A program made the translations under genes and the position numbers. Positions 17,846-26,211 of a stretch of 64,000 nt of DNA are shown here, one piece after another. Origin of the DNA: Flavobacteriaceae bacterium Ap0902 (lineage in GTDB: Bacteria > Bacteroidota > Bacteroidia > Flavobacteriales > Weeksellaceae); assembly GCA_009835005.1 (NCBI GenBank), contig WTFG01000007.1, positions 1-64,000 on the forward strand, read 5' to 3'. The first letter of the stretch is position 1, and each line of letters begins with the position of its first letter. The notes under the pieces are model-generated. The model saw only the letters and a list, made by a program, of their open reading frames with translations. It was not told where the DNA came from and ran no database searches.

Positions 17846-18307
17846 CTACTTATTTATATTATTTTCTATGATTTGTCTTAAAACTGTCTCTGTATTCAAT
17901 TGCTCTCCCGCATAGAACATTTTAGAACTTGGGAGTAAGTATTTCTCTGTGGCATTGCCATCATTCATGGTTACGAGCACATAATTATCTCTTCTGTTCT
18001 CATAAACTTTTACTGCTTCTACTTGATCTAAAGAATATTTTTTTTCTGGTTTATTGAATTTCTTAAAGTATATCACATTATCTTCTATACGGCCATGTGC
18101 AATATTTTTCATTACATATAGGCATAACCAAATGAGTACAGCGGCAATTGCCATAACGACTAACATGTTCAATTGGAAATCTAAGAGCAAGGAATAAATA
18201 GCATACAAAGCAAATGGAACGGCAAACACAAGACCACCTATGGCACCATAATAACCCATATTGGTCCATTTAGAAGATAGTTTTACTTTTTTGTAATTCT
18301 TTTCCAT
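17846..18307 (-). CDS. Two-helix membrane protein with PH-like cytoplasmic domain
   Basis: 153 residues. Two hydrophobic helices (about 20-42 and 46-67) are followed by a domain of beta-strand character (DNVIYFKKFNKPEKKYSLDQVEAVKVYENRRDNYVLV) and a C-terminal helix. This arrangement recalls bacterial PH-like membrane proteins. No function is known. It is the first gene of the minus-strand pair and is divergent from the SPFH operon, sharing a 249-base intergenic region. Confidence 0.6.
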   Translation of the reverse strand: MEKNYKKVKLSSKWTNMGYYGAIGGLVFAVPFALYAIYSLLLDFQLNMLVVMAIAAVLIWLCLYVMKNIAHGRIEDNVIYFKKFNKPEKKYSLDQVEAVKVYENRRDNYVLVTMNDGNATEKYLLPSSKMFYAGEQLNTETVLRQIIENNINK

Positions 18308-18556
18308 GATTTCTTTTTCAAATTGTTTTTACAAAACTATTCAATGCCATGAGAGTTACAAGAATTAGAGTATCTACAATCTGTCTACAACATGAGTAAG
18401 TTTCTTAAAATGAGGTTCTTGTTATTTGAATTTTATCTTAATTCTTCATTATACCGTACCTTATGCGGACTTCATGCACTTGTAGACACTCTGTAGACAC
18501 AACTTTTAGGTGGGTCTTTTAAAACCTATTTATATTGCAGCAAATTAATTGATGTT

Positions 18557-19534
18557 ATGGCAAGTCCAGATTCTAAATTACCATTTGTAGAAATTATAGA
18601 GTGGGTAGAAACCAACCCCAACGTATTGATGCGCAAAGTATGCGATAAAGATAAGGCGATTAAAAACGGAGCTAAATTGGTGGTGCGAGAAAGCCAACAA
18701 GCTTTATTTTTAAATGAAGGAATAGCAGCAGACATTTTCGGACCAGGAACCCATACGTTAAAAACAGAAAATATTCCAGTTTTAAGCAAACTCAAAGGTT
18801 GGAAGTACGGTTTTGAAAGTCCCTTCAAGGCAGATGTGTATTATTTTGCCCTACAACAGTTCGTGAATTTAAAATGGGGAACACCAGCTCCAATCATGAT
18901 GCGCGATTCTCAATTTGGTCAAGTACGGGTACGTGCTTTTGGTACTTACAATGTAAGAATCAAAGATGTCAAGAAATTCTTTAATGAATATGCGGGAACA
19001 TTCCCACACCTCACCATTTTTGAATTAGAGCATCAGTTAAGAGATTATATCGCCCCTAAATTTGGGGAGGTGATTTCTAATGCAAGTATTGCGGTGATAG
19101 ACCTTGCAGAAAACATTACAGAAGTTAATGCTAAAGTAAGACCGCTCATAACACCTTATTTTGAAAACCTAGGAATAGAGATTACAGAATTTGCTATAAG
19201 TTCTGTGACTTTGCCAGAAGAGGTGACCAAGCATTATGATAATATCACCAATATGAATATGGTAGGTGATATGGAGAAATATACCAAGTTTCAAACAGCC
19301 CAAGCCATCGAGGGTAAGGATAATAAGATGCATAATGGCGTACAAGATGGCGCCGCTATGGGGGCTATGATGGGTGCGATGCAGAACCAAATGAAACCGA
19401 ACCAAGAGCCAAACACGTCATCAAAACCTACGATTGTAGAAAAAATGAAACAATTAAAAGAGTTGTTAGAAAATGATTTAATAGACGAAGAAGAATTTAA
19501 AGCCAAGAAAAAAGAATGGATGGATTCTTTTTAG
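18557..19534 (+). CDS. SPFH-domain protein with C-terminal SHOCT motif (virion-core/YdjI type)
   Basis: 325 residues. Residues about 20-230 form an SPFH domain of the YdjI/'virion core protein' type (VVRESQQALFLNEGIAADIFGPGTH..., ADVYYFALQQF, VRVRAFGTYNVRI). A Met/Gly/Ala-rich link (AAMGAMMGAMQNQM) precedes a short SHOCT-like helical end (EKMKQLKELLENDLIDEEEF). There is no membrane helix, so it would bind membranes peripherally. In Bacillus subtilis the relative YdjI works with a PspA homologue and zinc-ribbon protein YdjG in envelope stress. This is the lead gene of a four-gene operon. Confidence 0.85.
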   Translation: MASPDSKLPFVEIIEWVETNPNVLMRKVCDKDKAIKNGAKLVVRESQQALFLNEGIAADIFGPGTHTLKTENIPVLSKLKGWKYGFESPFKADVYYFALQQFVNLKWGTPAPIMMRDSQFGQVRVRAFGTYNVRIKDVKKFFNEYAGTFPHLTIFELEHQLRDYIAPKFGEVISNASIAVIDLAENITEVNAKVRPLITPYFENLGIEITEFAISSVTLPEEVTKHYDNITNMNMVGDMEKYTKFQTAQAIEGKDNKMHNGVQDGAAMGAMMGAMQNQMKPNQEPNTSSKPTIVEKMKQLKELLENDLIDEEEFKAKKKEWMDSF

Positions 19535-19547
19535 ATTAAAACATAAA

Positions 19548-19811
19548 ATGATGCAAGACCCAGAAAATAATAAAAAACCATTGAGTTTGGTAGAGCGTAT
19601 GAAGCTCAAAGCCAAAAATTCGCCTAAATATGGAGGGGAATACAAAGAAGAAAAAGCGAATATGAGCGTCACCGATTGTCCGAATTGTGGTGCTGGTCGT
19701 GCGAAATTAGACGGCGTTAAAAAATGCGCCTATTGTGGTTATGAATTTTTAGAAAATCATCATACCAAAGGTATTCATCTCAATAGAGAAAAAGACAGGG
19801 GAGAATTATAA
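19548..19811 (+). CDS. Small zinc-ribbon protein
   Basis: 87 residues with one zinc ribbon, C-x2-C (44, 47) and C-x2-C (60, 63), in the form CPNCGAGRAKLDGVKKCAYC. The remainder is charged and probably disordered. It sits 13 bases after the SPFH gene and 13 bases before the next gene, so it is part of the operon. It probably binds a partner or helps assemble an SPFH complex, by analogy with YdjG. The start could be either of two adjacent Met codons. Confidence 0.75.
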   Translation: MMQDPENNKKPLSLVERMKLKAKNSPKYGGEYKEEKANMSVTDCPNCGAGRAKLDGVKKCAYCGYEFLENHHTKGIHLNREKDRGEL

Positions 19812-19824
19812 ATCGTACAAGATT

Positions 19825-20925
19825 ATGAGTTATCATCCAGATTTAGAAAATCTAAAAGCAAGGTTTCAGACTTTTACGCAGAAATTATTGGCCAAAGCTA
19901 ATGAGTTGGAACAAGAGGTGAAGGCTTCTGCGCAGATGATGTATGATGAAGATACAGACCATCACAAGAGAAATTACATTCAATTTAAATCTGGAATAGA
20001 AGGGCAATATCGACATATGTTGAATAAAGCTCGGGATGTGTTTGATTCGCAAATTCGCCCCTTGAGAGATGATTACACGTATGCAGGTGTACAAGCATGG
20101 TTTAGTGAGATGTACACAATTATGAATGGTTTTGAAGAGAAAATTTATTCAATAATTAAAGGATTAGACGATGCGGTACAGGAAATTACGGCCGAGTCTC
20201 GGTTACAGCACATTTTAAAAGAATATGAGGAAATTAAAGATGAATTTCATTGTTCCCAATGTGGCGCTAATTTAGAGATAGATCAGGTTTACTTCGTATC
20301 TACCTATATCACTTGTCCTTATTGCCAAACGCAAAACACTTTTGTGCCTAGTTCCAACATGAAAGAACTTCAATTCTTATCCCGAGAAGTCGCAGAAGAA
20401 CGTTTAGAACCCATGGAAAGGCAATTAAGCCAATTAATTGAAGGAGGTATTTCAAAGGAGCGTAAATCATTGGCTTACTTAGATTATAGAGCCATGTTGT
20501 GGGTAGAGAAAGCCAAAGTTATCCCTGTCTTCAAAGAAGAATATGCCAAAGTATTTTATAGAGAATTTCATGATGAAATCACCCGTTATAACACCCAAGA
20601 ATTAAATTTAGACCCAGCATTCTATCTAAGTATTTTAGAACATTTAGGATTTAAAAACTTGATGAAACCTAAAGTAATTCAGGCTTATGAAACACAGGAT
20701 TTTGATCAAGTGGAGGAGTTCATAAAAGAATGGACTTGGCTTTATGAATTGTCCTCTTTTTTAATATTAAAAATTTATCAAGGAGAAAAACAAAAGGCTT
20801 TGCACGAAAAGCATTTCCATAGAATACAAAACGAGTGGAAACAAATGTCCACTCTCCATCAAAGTTTAAAGGATAAAACTCAAAGTTTAGAAGAAGTAGT
20901 TTCAATCATTCAAAAAGAATTTTAA
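19825..20925 (+). CDS. Coiled-coil protein with central zinc ribbon, unknown
   Basis: 366 residues, soluble. An N-terminal helical/coiled-coil half (about 1-138) leads into a zinc ribbon with Cys 143, 146, 164 and 167 (HCSQCG...TCPYCQ). A long helical C-terminal half follows. No family recognised. The ribbon resembles that of its small operon neighbour, and the long helices leave room for a PspA-like scaffold role, which is speculation. It is translated 13 bases after the zinc-ribbon gene. Confidence 0.7.
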   Translation: MSYHPDLENLKARFQTFTQKLLAKANELEQEVKASAQMMYDEDTDHHKRNYIQFKSGIEGQYRHMLNKARDVFDSQIRPLRDDYTYAGVQAWFSEMYTIMNGFEEKIYSIIKGLDDAVQEITAESRLQHILKEYEEIKDEFHCSQCGANLEIDQVYFVSTYITCPYCQTQNTFVPSSNMKELQFLSREVAEERLEPMERQLSQLIEGGISKERKSLAYLDYRAMLWVEKAKVIPVFKEEYAKVFYREFHDEITRYNTQELNLDPAFYLSILEHLGFKNLMKPKVIQAYETQDFDQVEEFIKEWTWLYELSSFLILKIYQGEKQKALHEKHFHRIQNEWKQMSTLHQSLKDKTQSLEEVVSIIQKEF

Positions 20926-20964
20926 TCAAGTAAAAAGTAATTTATCATTAAAAAAACAAACAAT

Positions 20965-22053
20965 ATGGAAAATAATCAAGAATTTGAAGGTGGGTATAAT
21001 CCAGAAGACGGAATGTACTATGCCAAAGGGTCTTATGATAACGAGATAGAATATAATAATGAGGTGATTTGCCTTGTAAATCATACAGATGAATACTTCG
21101 CAGGGCTTAGCCAAGCAATGCAAGAAAGTAGATTCAGTGATGTCCATGCGATTTTAGATGAGTTGATTTCCGTCAACCAAAGCAATGTAAATTCGCTAGA
21201 AGAATTAGGTGCATACGAGGGAGATAATACCTTATTGAATACGGCGAAAAACTACCTGAATGAACTGAATGGGTTATTAGAAAATAACTATAAAAAAACC
21301 GTAGATATGTTAAAAGAAGGCGGGCATAGCCAACAAGATTTGGTGGCACAACAAGAAGCCTTCAACACCAAATTACAAGATATCACCACGCAATTATCCA
21401 CAGCTTTGCAAGAATTTCTAGATAAATATAGCGAAGAAGAGGAAGAAGAGGAGACTGACTTTTTTGGCGATATGCACATGGGCATGGGGCAAAAAGAATA
21501 TGACCCCAACAATCCATTTTTACAACCCATCCACGGGATTTCGATAGAGGATTATGCCGCGGCAAGCGCAAAATTGGCCAATGGAATGACAGAAGATGAG
21601 GTAGCAAAAGCCCTTGGCGTAGAACGTCCACAGTGGGATGAGGCCAATCAACTGTGGCAACAACGCATGCAACAAGATACAGATATGACAGTAATTGGCC
21701 TGTTCGGTCAATATTTTGGTATGGCAGAGAATCACCCAAAATTCCAAAATGTGGAAGGGGGTTCCTTTGAAACCAACGAAGAAAACTTGGCCAAAATCAA
21801 AGAAGACCCAGCATTTTATTTTGAATTGACCGCAGGCATGCATGCCGCCTACAATTATGGAATAGATGGAGCCCAGTGGCTTAGAGATAATTATGGGCTA
21901 TCCTTAGGTGAGTTTCAAGGAGTAGCCATGCAGTGGGCGCATAGCCCAGTATATGCGGCCATGATCCCCCAATTAGAAGCAAAAACCAAAGAATGGGAAG
22001 CCAAATTTGCAGAAGAAATGGGTGGAAACGTAGCCGATGATATCGAGTTCTAA
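20965..22053 (+). CDS. Two-domain acidic protein of unknown function ending the SPFH operon
   Basis: 362 residues with no signal peptide. The N-terminal domain (about 30-155) is helical, with features like those of LIC11966-type proteins (YFAGLSQAMQESRFSDVHAI). An acidic linker (EEEEEE near 157) joins it to a C-terminal domain (about 185-350) with ISIEDYAAASAKLANGMTEDE and AGMHAAYNYGIDGAQWLRDN. That second half may be a DUF6620-like domain, from memory and unverified. A terminator follows, closing the operon. Confidence 0.65.
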   Translation: MENNQEFEGGYNPEDGMYYAKGSYDNEIEYNNEVICLVNHTDEYFAGLSQAMQESRFSDVHAILDELISVNQSNVNSLEELGAYEGDNTLLNTAKNYLNELNGLLENNYKKTVDMLKEGGHSQQDLVAQQEAFNTKLQDITTQLSTALQEFLDKYSEEEEEEETDFFGDMHMGMGQKEYDPNNPFLQPIHGISIEDYAAASAKLANGMTEDEVAKALGVERPQWDEANQLWQQRMQQDTDMTVIGLFGQYFGMAENHPKFQNVEGGSFETNEENLAKIKEDPAFYFELTAGMHAAYNYGIDGAQWLRDNYGLSLGEFQGVAMQWAHSPVYAAMIPQLEAKTKEWEAKFAEEMGGNVADDIEF

Positions 22054-22086
22054 AGAAGGACGGAACGTTAGCATCCTATCTAAATG

Positions 22087-22122
22087 AGCCACTTTTTATA
22101 GTCAAAAGAAGTGGCTTTTATT
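22087..22122 (+). terminator. Terminator of the SPFH operon
   Basis: Stem AGCCACTT/AAGTGGCT with a 14-base loop, followed by TTTATT. Confidence 0.7.
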
Positions 22123-22211
22123 AGGAGCCATTACAATCGGGGCTAGGCTAACGCAGTGCTTATTAATAACAAGTAATGCTAGTAAAAGTTAAGAATTAAT
22201 CATACCAATAC

Positions 22212-22868
22212 ATGGAATATGTAATCATTATTTTCATCGTTTCGTTTACCTCATTGCTTGGAATATTAATCAATACTTATTTGAAAAAAAGAGCAAGTCA
22301 AAAGCCCAAAATAGCCGAAGAGATTGCAAAAGAAAAAGAAGATTATATCTTTTCACGTGAAAAAGAAGAAACCAATCCAAGAGAAGACGTATTCTTGCAA
22401 CCCACTGTTTTCAAATCTAAGATTGGAATAGCGATACACCTACAATATTCCATCTTAATTGCGCTAGGAGTAGTAATTTTTTACTTTTCCATGAAAGATT
22501 ATGAAGTTATTTTTGAACTCCTCTTTCCATTATTATTCGTATTCTTTGGTTTTTATTCATTGGTTAGTGCACACACGACAAAATATGAATTAAGTAATTC
22601 TATCTTAAAAGCATACAATAAATTTGAGAAATTAGAAATTCCGTATTCAGATATTATACAAGTACACCGTAGAGAAATCAATATTATGTTTAAACACGGT
22701 AAATTTGGTAGAATCAGAATGGAAAACGATTCCGAAACCCTTTGGATAACGACCTCAAAACCTATCAAAAGCAGTAGAAGCATTATGATGATATCACCGA
22801 GAGAAAAAGAGAAATTTATAAAATTATTGAGACAGAAATTGATGAGTTCTGGAGATAGAAGTTCTTAG
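22212..22868 (+). CDS. Membrane protein with PH-like domain, unknown
   Basis: 218 residues. An N-terminal helix (1-20), two central membrane helices (about 78-95 and 101-121), and a C-terminal beta-rich part (YELSNSILKAYNKFEKLEIPYSDIIQVHR) resemble bacterial PH-domain membrane proteins. It also resembles in layout the protein at 17846-18307 on the other side of the SPFH operon. It lies just beyond the operon terminator and would need its own promoter, which I could not identify. Confidence 0.6.
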   Translation: MEYVIIIFIVSFTSLLGILINTYLKKRASQKPKIAEEIAKEKEDYIFSREKEETNPREDVFLQPTVFKSKIGIAIHLQYSILIALGVVIFYFSMKDYEVIFELLFPLLFVFFGFYSLVSAHTTKYELSNSILKAYNKFEKLEIPYSDIIQVHRREINIMFKHGKFGRIRMENDSETLWITTSKPIKSSRSIMMISPREKEKFIKLLRQKLMSSGDRSS

Positions 22869-22946
22869 CAGAAATTTTCAGTGTATACAAACGTATCTGT
22901 TATTTATATTTATTAACTTTAATAAGTTTATATTGAAAATATCAAT

Positions 22947-23786
22947 ATGAGAATTATAGCCATATTCATGTGTTTTGTAATATTTATTTCTTGTAATGTG
23001 CAAAAGGAAATAAAAACAAGTAATATTCCATCTTCAAATACTGATAAGATATTAAGTACTGAAATTCAATCACTTGTTGATTCTTCTAATGTGTTGGGCT
23101 CTATATTAATTTATGATTTAAAGGATAAAAAATATTATTCAAATAACTTTCGTTGGGCAAACCGTGGTTTTTTACCTGCCTCTACTTTTAAGATTGTTAA
23201 CTCAATCATTGGATTAGAAACAGGCGTTATTGAAGATGAAAAATTTGTATTTAAATGGGATGGGGAGAAAAAATGGTCCAAGAAATGGGAGCAGGATTTA
23301 GCATTAAGAGATGCTTTTCAATACTCGTGTGTTCCTTGTTATCAAGATTTGGCTAGAAATATTGGCGTTAAAAGAATGAGGAGTTACGTTCATAAACTTA
23401 ATTATGGAAACCTAAATATTCATTCAGATAATATAAATAATTTTTGGTTAGAAGGAGATTCCCGTGTAACTCAAATGCAGCAAATAGATTTTTTAAAAAG
23501 ATTTTATCTCTCTCAACTTCCTATCAGCGAAAAAACAGTGCAAATTGTAAAATATATTATGCTAATAGAAGAAAATACACTATATACACTAAGTGGGAAA
23601 ACTGGTTTAACTAAAGGTGATGGTGTATTTATTGGTTGGTTTGTAGGTTTCATAGAAAAGAATGATAATACCTATTTCTTTGCTACTAATTTACAATCTA
23701 AAAATGAATTAGAATTTGATTCGTTTGTAGAAAAAAGAATGAAGTTAACACTAAATGCTTTTAAAAAATTGAAGATTATTGATTGA
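22947..23786 (+). CDS. Class D (OXA-type) beta-lactamase, lipoprotein
   Basis: 279 residues with the class D signature set: active-site S79-T-F-K82, S127-C-V129, Y153-G-N155, W167-LEG, and K218-T-G220. It begins with a lipoprotein signal (lipobox around FISC16), so it would be anchored at the outer membrane. The FKWDG and YSCVP segments are also typical. These enzymes hydrolyse penicillins through an acyl-serine with a carboxylated lysine. Spectrum cannot be told. It has unusual AT-richness compared with neighbours and no mobile element adjoining. Confidence 0.93.
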   Translation: MRIIAIFMCFVIFISCNVQKEIKTSNIPSSNTDKILSTEIQSLVDSSNVLGSILIYDLKDKKYYSNNFRWANRGFLPASTFKIVNSIIGLETGVIEDEKFVFKWDGEKKWSKKWEQDLALRDAFQYSCVPCYQDLARNIGVKRMRSYVHKLNYGNLNIHSDNINNFWLEGDSRVTQMQQIDFLKRFYLSQLPISEKTVQIVKYIMLIEENTLYTLSGKTGLTKGDGVFIGWFVGFIEKNDNTYFFATNLQSKNELEFDSFVEKRMKLTLNAFKKLKIID

Positions 23787-24084
23787 ATAACAGTTTTAAA
23801 CTTCGTATAATCTGAATAAATGAACCTAAAAGGATACAGAAAAAAATATAAAATAGAAGGAGAAGAGGAGTCTGCAAAAATATCACTATGAATTAAAGAC
23901 TTAAAGACATTATCCCAGCAAACATGTAAATTAAAAAGCATAAGCGTGGATTTATAATATGAGTCTATTTTCCTAATAGAAATTCCTATTCTTTCTTGTT
24001 TTGTCACTTTTATTTAATCTTTTGTTATTGGTTTAATTTTTGTTGAAAAGACCCTTACATATTTTAATTAAAATAATACAGATC
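23787..24084 (+). other. Intergenic stretch with a tiny decayed-looking frame
   Basis: A 23-codon frame at about 23821 (MNLKGYRKKYKIEGEEESAK...) ends early and is followed by sequence that could encode related lysine-rich residues in other frames. It looks like a fragment of a lost gene, but I recognise nothing and no promoter or terminator is evident. Confidence 0.2.
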
Positions 24085-24591
24085 ATGGATACACCAGATG
24101 AATTAATTCAAAAAGCGCTTGATACCAAAGCCCCTAAAGATGTTGTGAATGCTTTTTTAGCTAATGCTAACAAAGAAAATGTCAAGAAAGTTAGTGATGC
24201 AATCGTTGCTGAAGACGCAACTTATATTTCCTTGAATTTTGATAATAAAGAATTACAGCAAATAGAACCTTGGGCAGGTACTAGGAAAGGTCGTCAAGTA
24301 TATATTGATACTTTTTCTAATGTTGGTACTTATTGGGAAATAAACGATTTTGAAATTACAGATTTAATTAGTGAAGGTGAAACTGTAGCTGTTTTTGGTT
24401 CATTTACTTATACCTCTGTAGAGGTGGGAAATAAATTCACTTCACCTTTTTCTATTTTGGCAAAAGTAAAAGATGGTAAAATTGTTTTCTTCCAATTTAT
24501 GGAAGATACTTATGCCTCTGCTAGTTCTTTTAGAGTGAAGGGAACATGGGAAATCCAAAATAATGGTAAGAATTTCCACGTAGGAAATTAA
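24085..24591 (+). CDS. SnoaL/NTF2-like protein
   Basis: 168 residues from the ATG at 24085. The cone-shaped NTF2-like fold is recognisable: a helical start, DAIVAEDATYISLNFDN, WAGTRKGRQVYIDTFSNVG, GETVAVFGSFTYTS and ILAKVKDGKIVFFQFMEDT. The family includes small-molecule isomerases and ketosteroid-like proteins as well as binding proteins, so no reaction is assigned. A terminator follows. The start was placed at MDTPDELIQ instead of an in-frame TTG 45 bases upstream. Confidence 0.8.
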   Translation: MDTPDELIQKALDTKAPKDVVNAFLANANKENVKKVSDAIVAEDATYISLNFDNKELQQIEPWAGTRKGRQVYIDTFSNVGTYWEINDFEITDLISEGETVAVFGSFTYTSVEVGNKFTSPFSILAKVKDGKIVFFQFMEDTYASASSFRVKGTWEIQNNGKNFHVGN

Positions 24592-24611
24592 TCCTTTAAA
24601 AATTGTTATAT

Positions 24612-24645
24612 AAAGGCTGTCTAATTATTTTAGAGAGCCTTTTTC
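24612..24645 (+). terminator. Terminator after the SnoaL-like gene
   Basis: Stem AAAGGCT/AGCCTTT, extended inward by TCTA/TAGA across one mismatch, followed by a T-rich tail. Confidence 0.75.
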
Positions 24646-24768
24646 TATTTAAAAGAATAATATATCCGTATGCATTTGACATATCTAAATTATTACGATG
24701 AAGAAATTCTTGAAGTAGAAATTGATGATTCTTAAAGAAATTCAAAGCTTGACAAATCTCATGTGTTT

Positions 24769-24792
24769 AAATCGGATAACTTTATCCGATTT
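24769..24792. promoter_or_regulatory. Perfect palindromic operator upstream of the Rrf2 gene
   Basis: Arms AAATCGGATAA (24769-24779) and TTATCCGATTT (24782-24792) are exact reverse complements with a two-base spacer. It lies 13 bases ahead of the -7 box, where a bound dimer would block RNA polymerase. This is a natural autoregulatory site for the Rrf2 protein, although that link is inferred. Confidence 0.8.
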
Positions 24793-24805
24793 AAGATATT
24801 TTGTT

Positions 24806-24813
24806 TAACTTTG
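24806..24813 (+). promoter_or_regulatory. -7 box for the Rrf2-RIC operon
   Basis: TAACTTTG, 19 bases before the start codon and just downstream of the palindrome. Confidence 0.7.
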
Positions 24814-24832
24814 CTTTCAAATTAATAGATAA

Positions 24833-25279
24833 ATGTTTTCTAAATCTTGTGAATATGGTATAAAAGCAGTGGTTTTCATAGCCCAGCAGTCTCTCAATCA
24901 AAATAGAGTGCGTGTGGGAGATGTGGCTGCGGAAATTAATTCACCCATAGCATTTACAGCCAAGGTTCTGCAGACGCTATCTAAACATCAAATTATAAAT
25001 TCTGTGATGGGAGCCAATGGAGGTTATGAAATCCTTCCATCTCAAATGGAAAAGATGACCTTGCTGGACATTGTGAGCGTATTGGATGGTGAGGAAGTTT
25101 ACAGCGCATGTGGCTTAGGCTTATCTCAATGTGATGATAGCAATCCATGTCCCATTCATGAGCAATATAAAAAGATTAGAACAGATTTAGAATTAATGCT
25201 AAGTAAAACAACGCTTTTAATTCTAGCCCAGAACTTAGAGAAAGGCTTGGTAAAATTAAAAGTGAAAACAGATATTTAA
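24833..25279 (+). CDS. Rrf2-family transcriptional regulator with Fe-S cysteines
   Basis: 148 residues with an N-terminal winged helix (MFSKSCEYGIKAVVFIAQQ, ...GANGGYEILP wing) and three C-terminal Cys (93, 100, 106) that match the [Fe-S] ligand positions of NsrR/IscR-type proteins. Linked to a RIC iron-sulphur repair gene 24 bases downstream, it most likely senses nitric oxide or cluster damage. NsrR-like function is inferred from the neighbour, not from the sequence alone. Confidence 0.9.
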   Translation: MFSKSCEYGIKAVVFIAQQSLNQNRVRVGDVAAEINSPIAFTAKVLQTLSKHQIINSVMGANGGYEILPSQMEKMTLLDIVSVLDGEEVYSACGLGLSQCDDSNPCPIHEQYKKIRTDLELMLSKTTLLILAQNLEKGLVKLKVKTDI

Positions 25280-25303
25280 TAAATTTTAAAATAATTCATG
25301 TAA

Positions 25304-26032
25304 ATGGAATTAACAGCGCAAAGTAATATCGGAAAATTGGTTGCAGATAATTATAAAACTGCTTCTGTATTCAAAAGACATGGAATAGATTTTTGTTGTC
25401 AAGGAAATAGGTCTATAGAAGAGGCTTGCACGAGAAAGAAAATAGATAGTGAGAAAGTGCTTGGTGAATTGAGTGAGGTTTATAATCAATCTAGTGATGA
25501 AAGTATTGATTTTAAATCTTGGCCACTAGATTTGCTAGCAGATTATATAGAAAAGAAACATCACAGATATGTGGAAGAGAAATCTCAAGAAATAATTCCG
25601 TTCTTATATAAAGTAAGCAAAGTTCACGGCGAGAGGCATCCAGAACTTTTAGAGATTTATCAACATTTTATGGCTAGTACACAAGATCTTGCAGCACATT
25701 TAAAGAAAGAAGAATTAATTCTATTCCCTTATGTTCGTAAGGTTGTAAAAGCACAAAAAGGAACGGCTACCTTAGAACAACCTCATTTTGGCAAGGCAGA
25801 AAACCCGATAGAGGTGATGATGAGTGAACATGACGTAGAAGGTGAAAGGTTTAGAAAAATTGCAGCATTGAGTGATAATTATACGCCACCAGCAGATGCA
25901 TGTAGCACTTATAAAGTCACTTTTTCGATGCTTAAAGAATTTGAGGATGATCTGCACCATCATATTCATTTAGAAAATAACATTCTGTTCCCTAAAACAA
26001 TTGAATTGGAGAAGCAGTTAAGAATGAATTAA
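25304..26032 (+). CDS. ric: Iron-sulphur cluster repair protein RIC (ScdA/YtfE/DnrN)
   Basis: 242-residue di-iron protein that repairs Fe-S clusters damaged by nitric oxide or oxidants. The N-terminal ScdA_N domain has the Cys-Cys signature (FKRHGIDFCCQGNRSIEEAC, residues about 23-42). A hemerythrin-like four-helix domain carries the metal-binding His/Glu sets (KKHHRYVEE, HLKKEEL, SEHDVEGERF, HHHIHLENNILFP). It shares the operon with the Rrf2 regulator and ends at a strong terminator. Confidence 0.94.
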   Translation: MELTAQSNIGKLVADNYKTASVFKRHGIDFCCQGNRSIEEACTRKKIDSEKVLGELSEVYNQSSDESIDFKSWPLDLLADYIEKKHHRYVEEKSQEIIPFLYKVSKVHGERHPELLEIYQHFMASTQDLAAHLKKEELILFPYVRKVVKAQKGTATLEQPHFGKAENPIEVMMSEHDVEGERFRKIAALSDNYTPPADACSTYKVTFSMLKEFEDDLHHHIHLENNILFPKTIELEKQLRMN

Positions 26033-26055
26033 GTTCATAACATTCTAATATTTTG

Positions 26056-26086
26056 ACCTAACCTCTCAAAGGGGTTAGGTTTTTTT
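26056..26086 (+). terminator. Terminator of the Rrf2-RIC operon
   Basis: Stem ACCTAACC/GGTTAGGT with a nine-base loop, followed by seven T. Confidence 0.88.
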
Positions 26087-26177
26087 GATTATATATTTAC
26101 TATACATTATTCTTTTAATTAAAATTATGACATAAGATTAATTGATTCGCTTTTATCATTGTTAAATGATAAGGCAT

Positions 26178-26185
26178 TAACTTTG
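26178..26185 (+). promoter_or_regulatory. -7 box for the FUSC-family gene
   Basis: TAACTTTG with a TTG 16 bases upstream (26159-26161). Transcription would start near 26190, so the TTG at 26188 cannot be a good start codon. The GTG at 26212 is preferred. Confidence 0.6.
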
Positions 26186-26211
26186 TCTTGCATAATCTCT
26201 ATACTATTCTT

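Noticed and set aside
21288-21843. Minus-strand frames opposite the acidic two-domain gene
   Set aside because: Cys/Leu-rich shadows of the Glu/Gln-rich plus-strand gene.
18557-22053. Prophage origin of the 'virion core' SPFH operon
   Set aside because: The family name is historical. There are no phage structural, integrase or lysis genes nearby.
23672-24007. Minus-strand frame overlapping the beta-lactamase 3' end
   Set aside because: It overlaps a firm gene on the other strand and has low-complexity Phe/Ser composition.
24670-24735. 21-codon frame upstream of the Rrf2 gene
   Set aside because: Too short, with no promoter or recognisable product; it may be chance.
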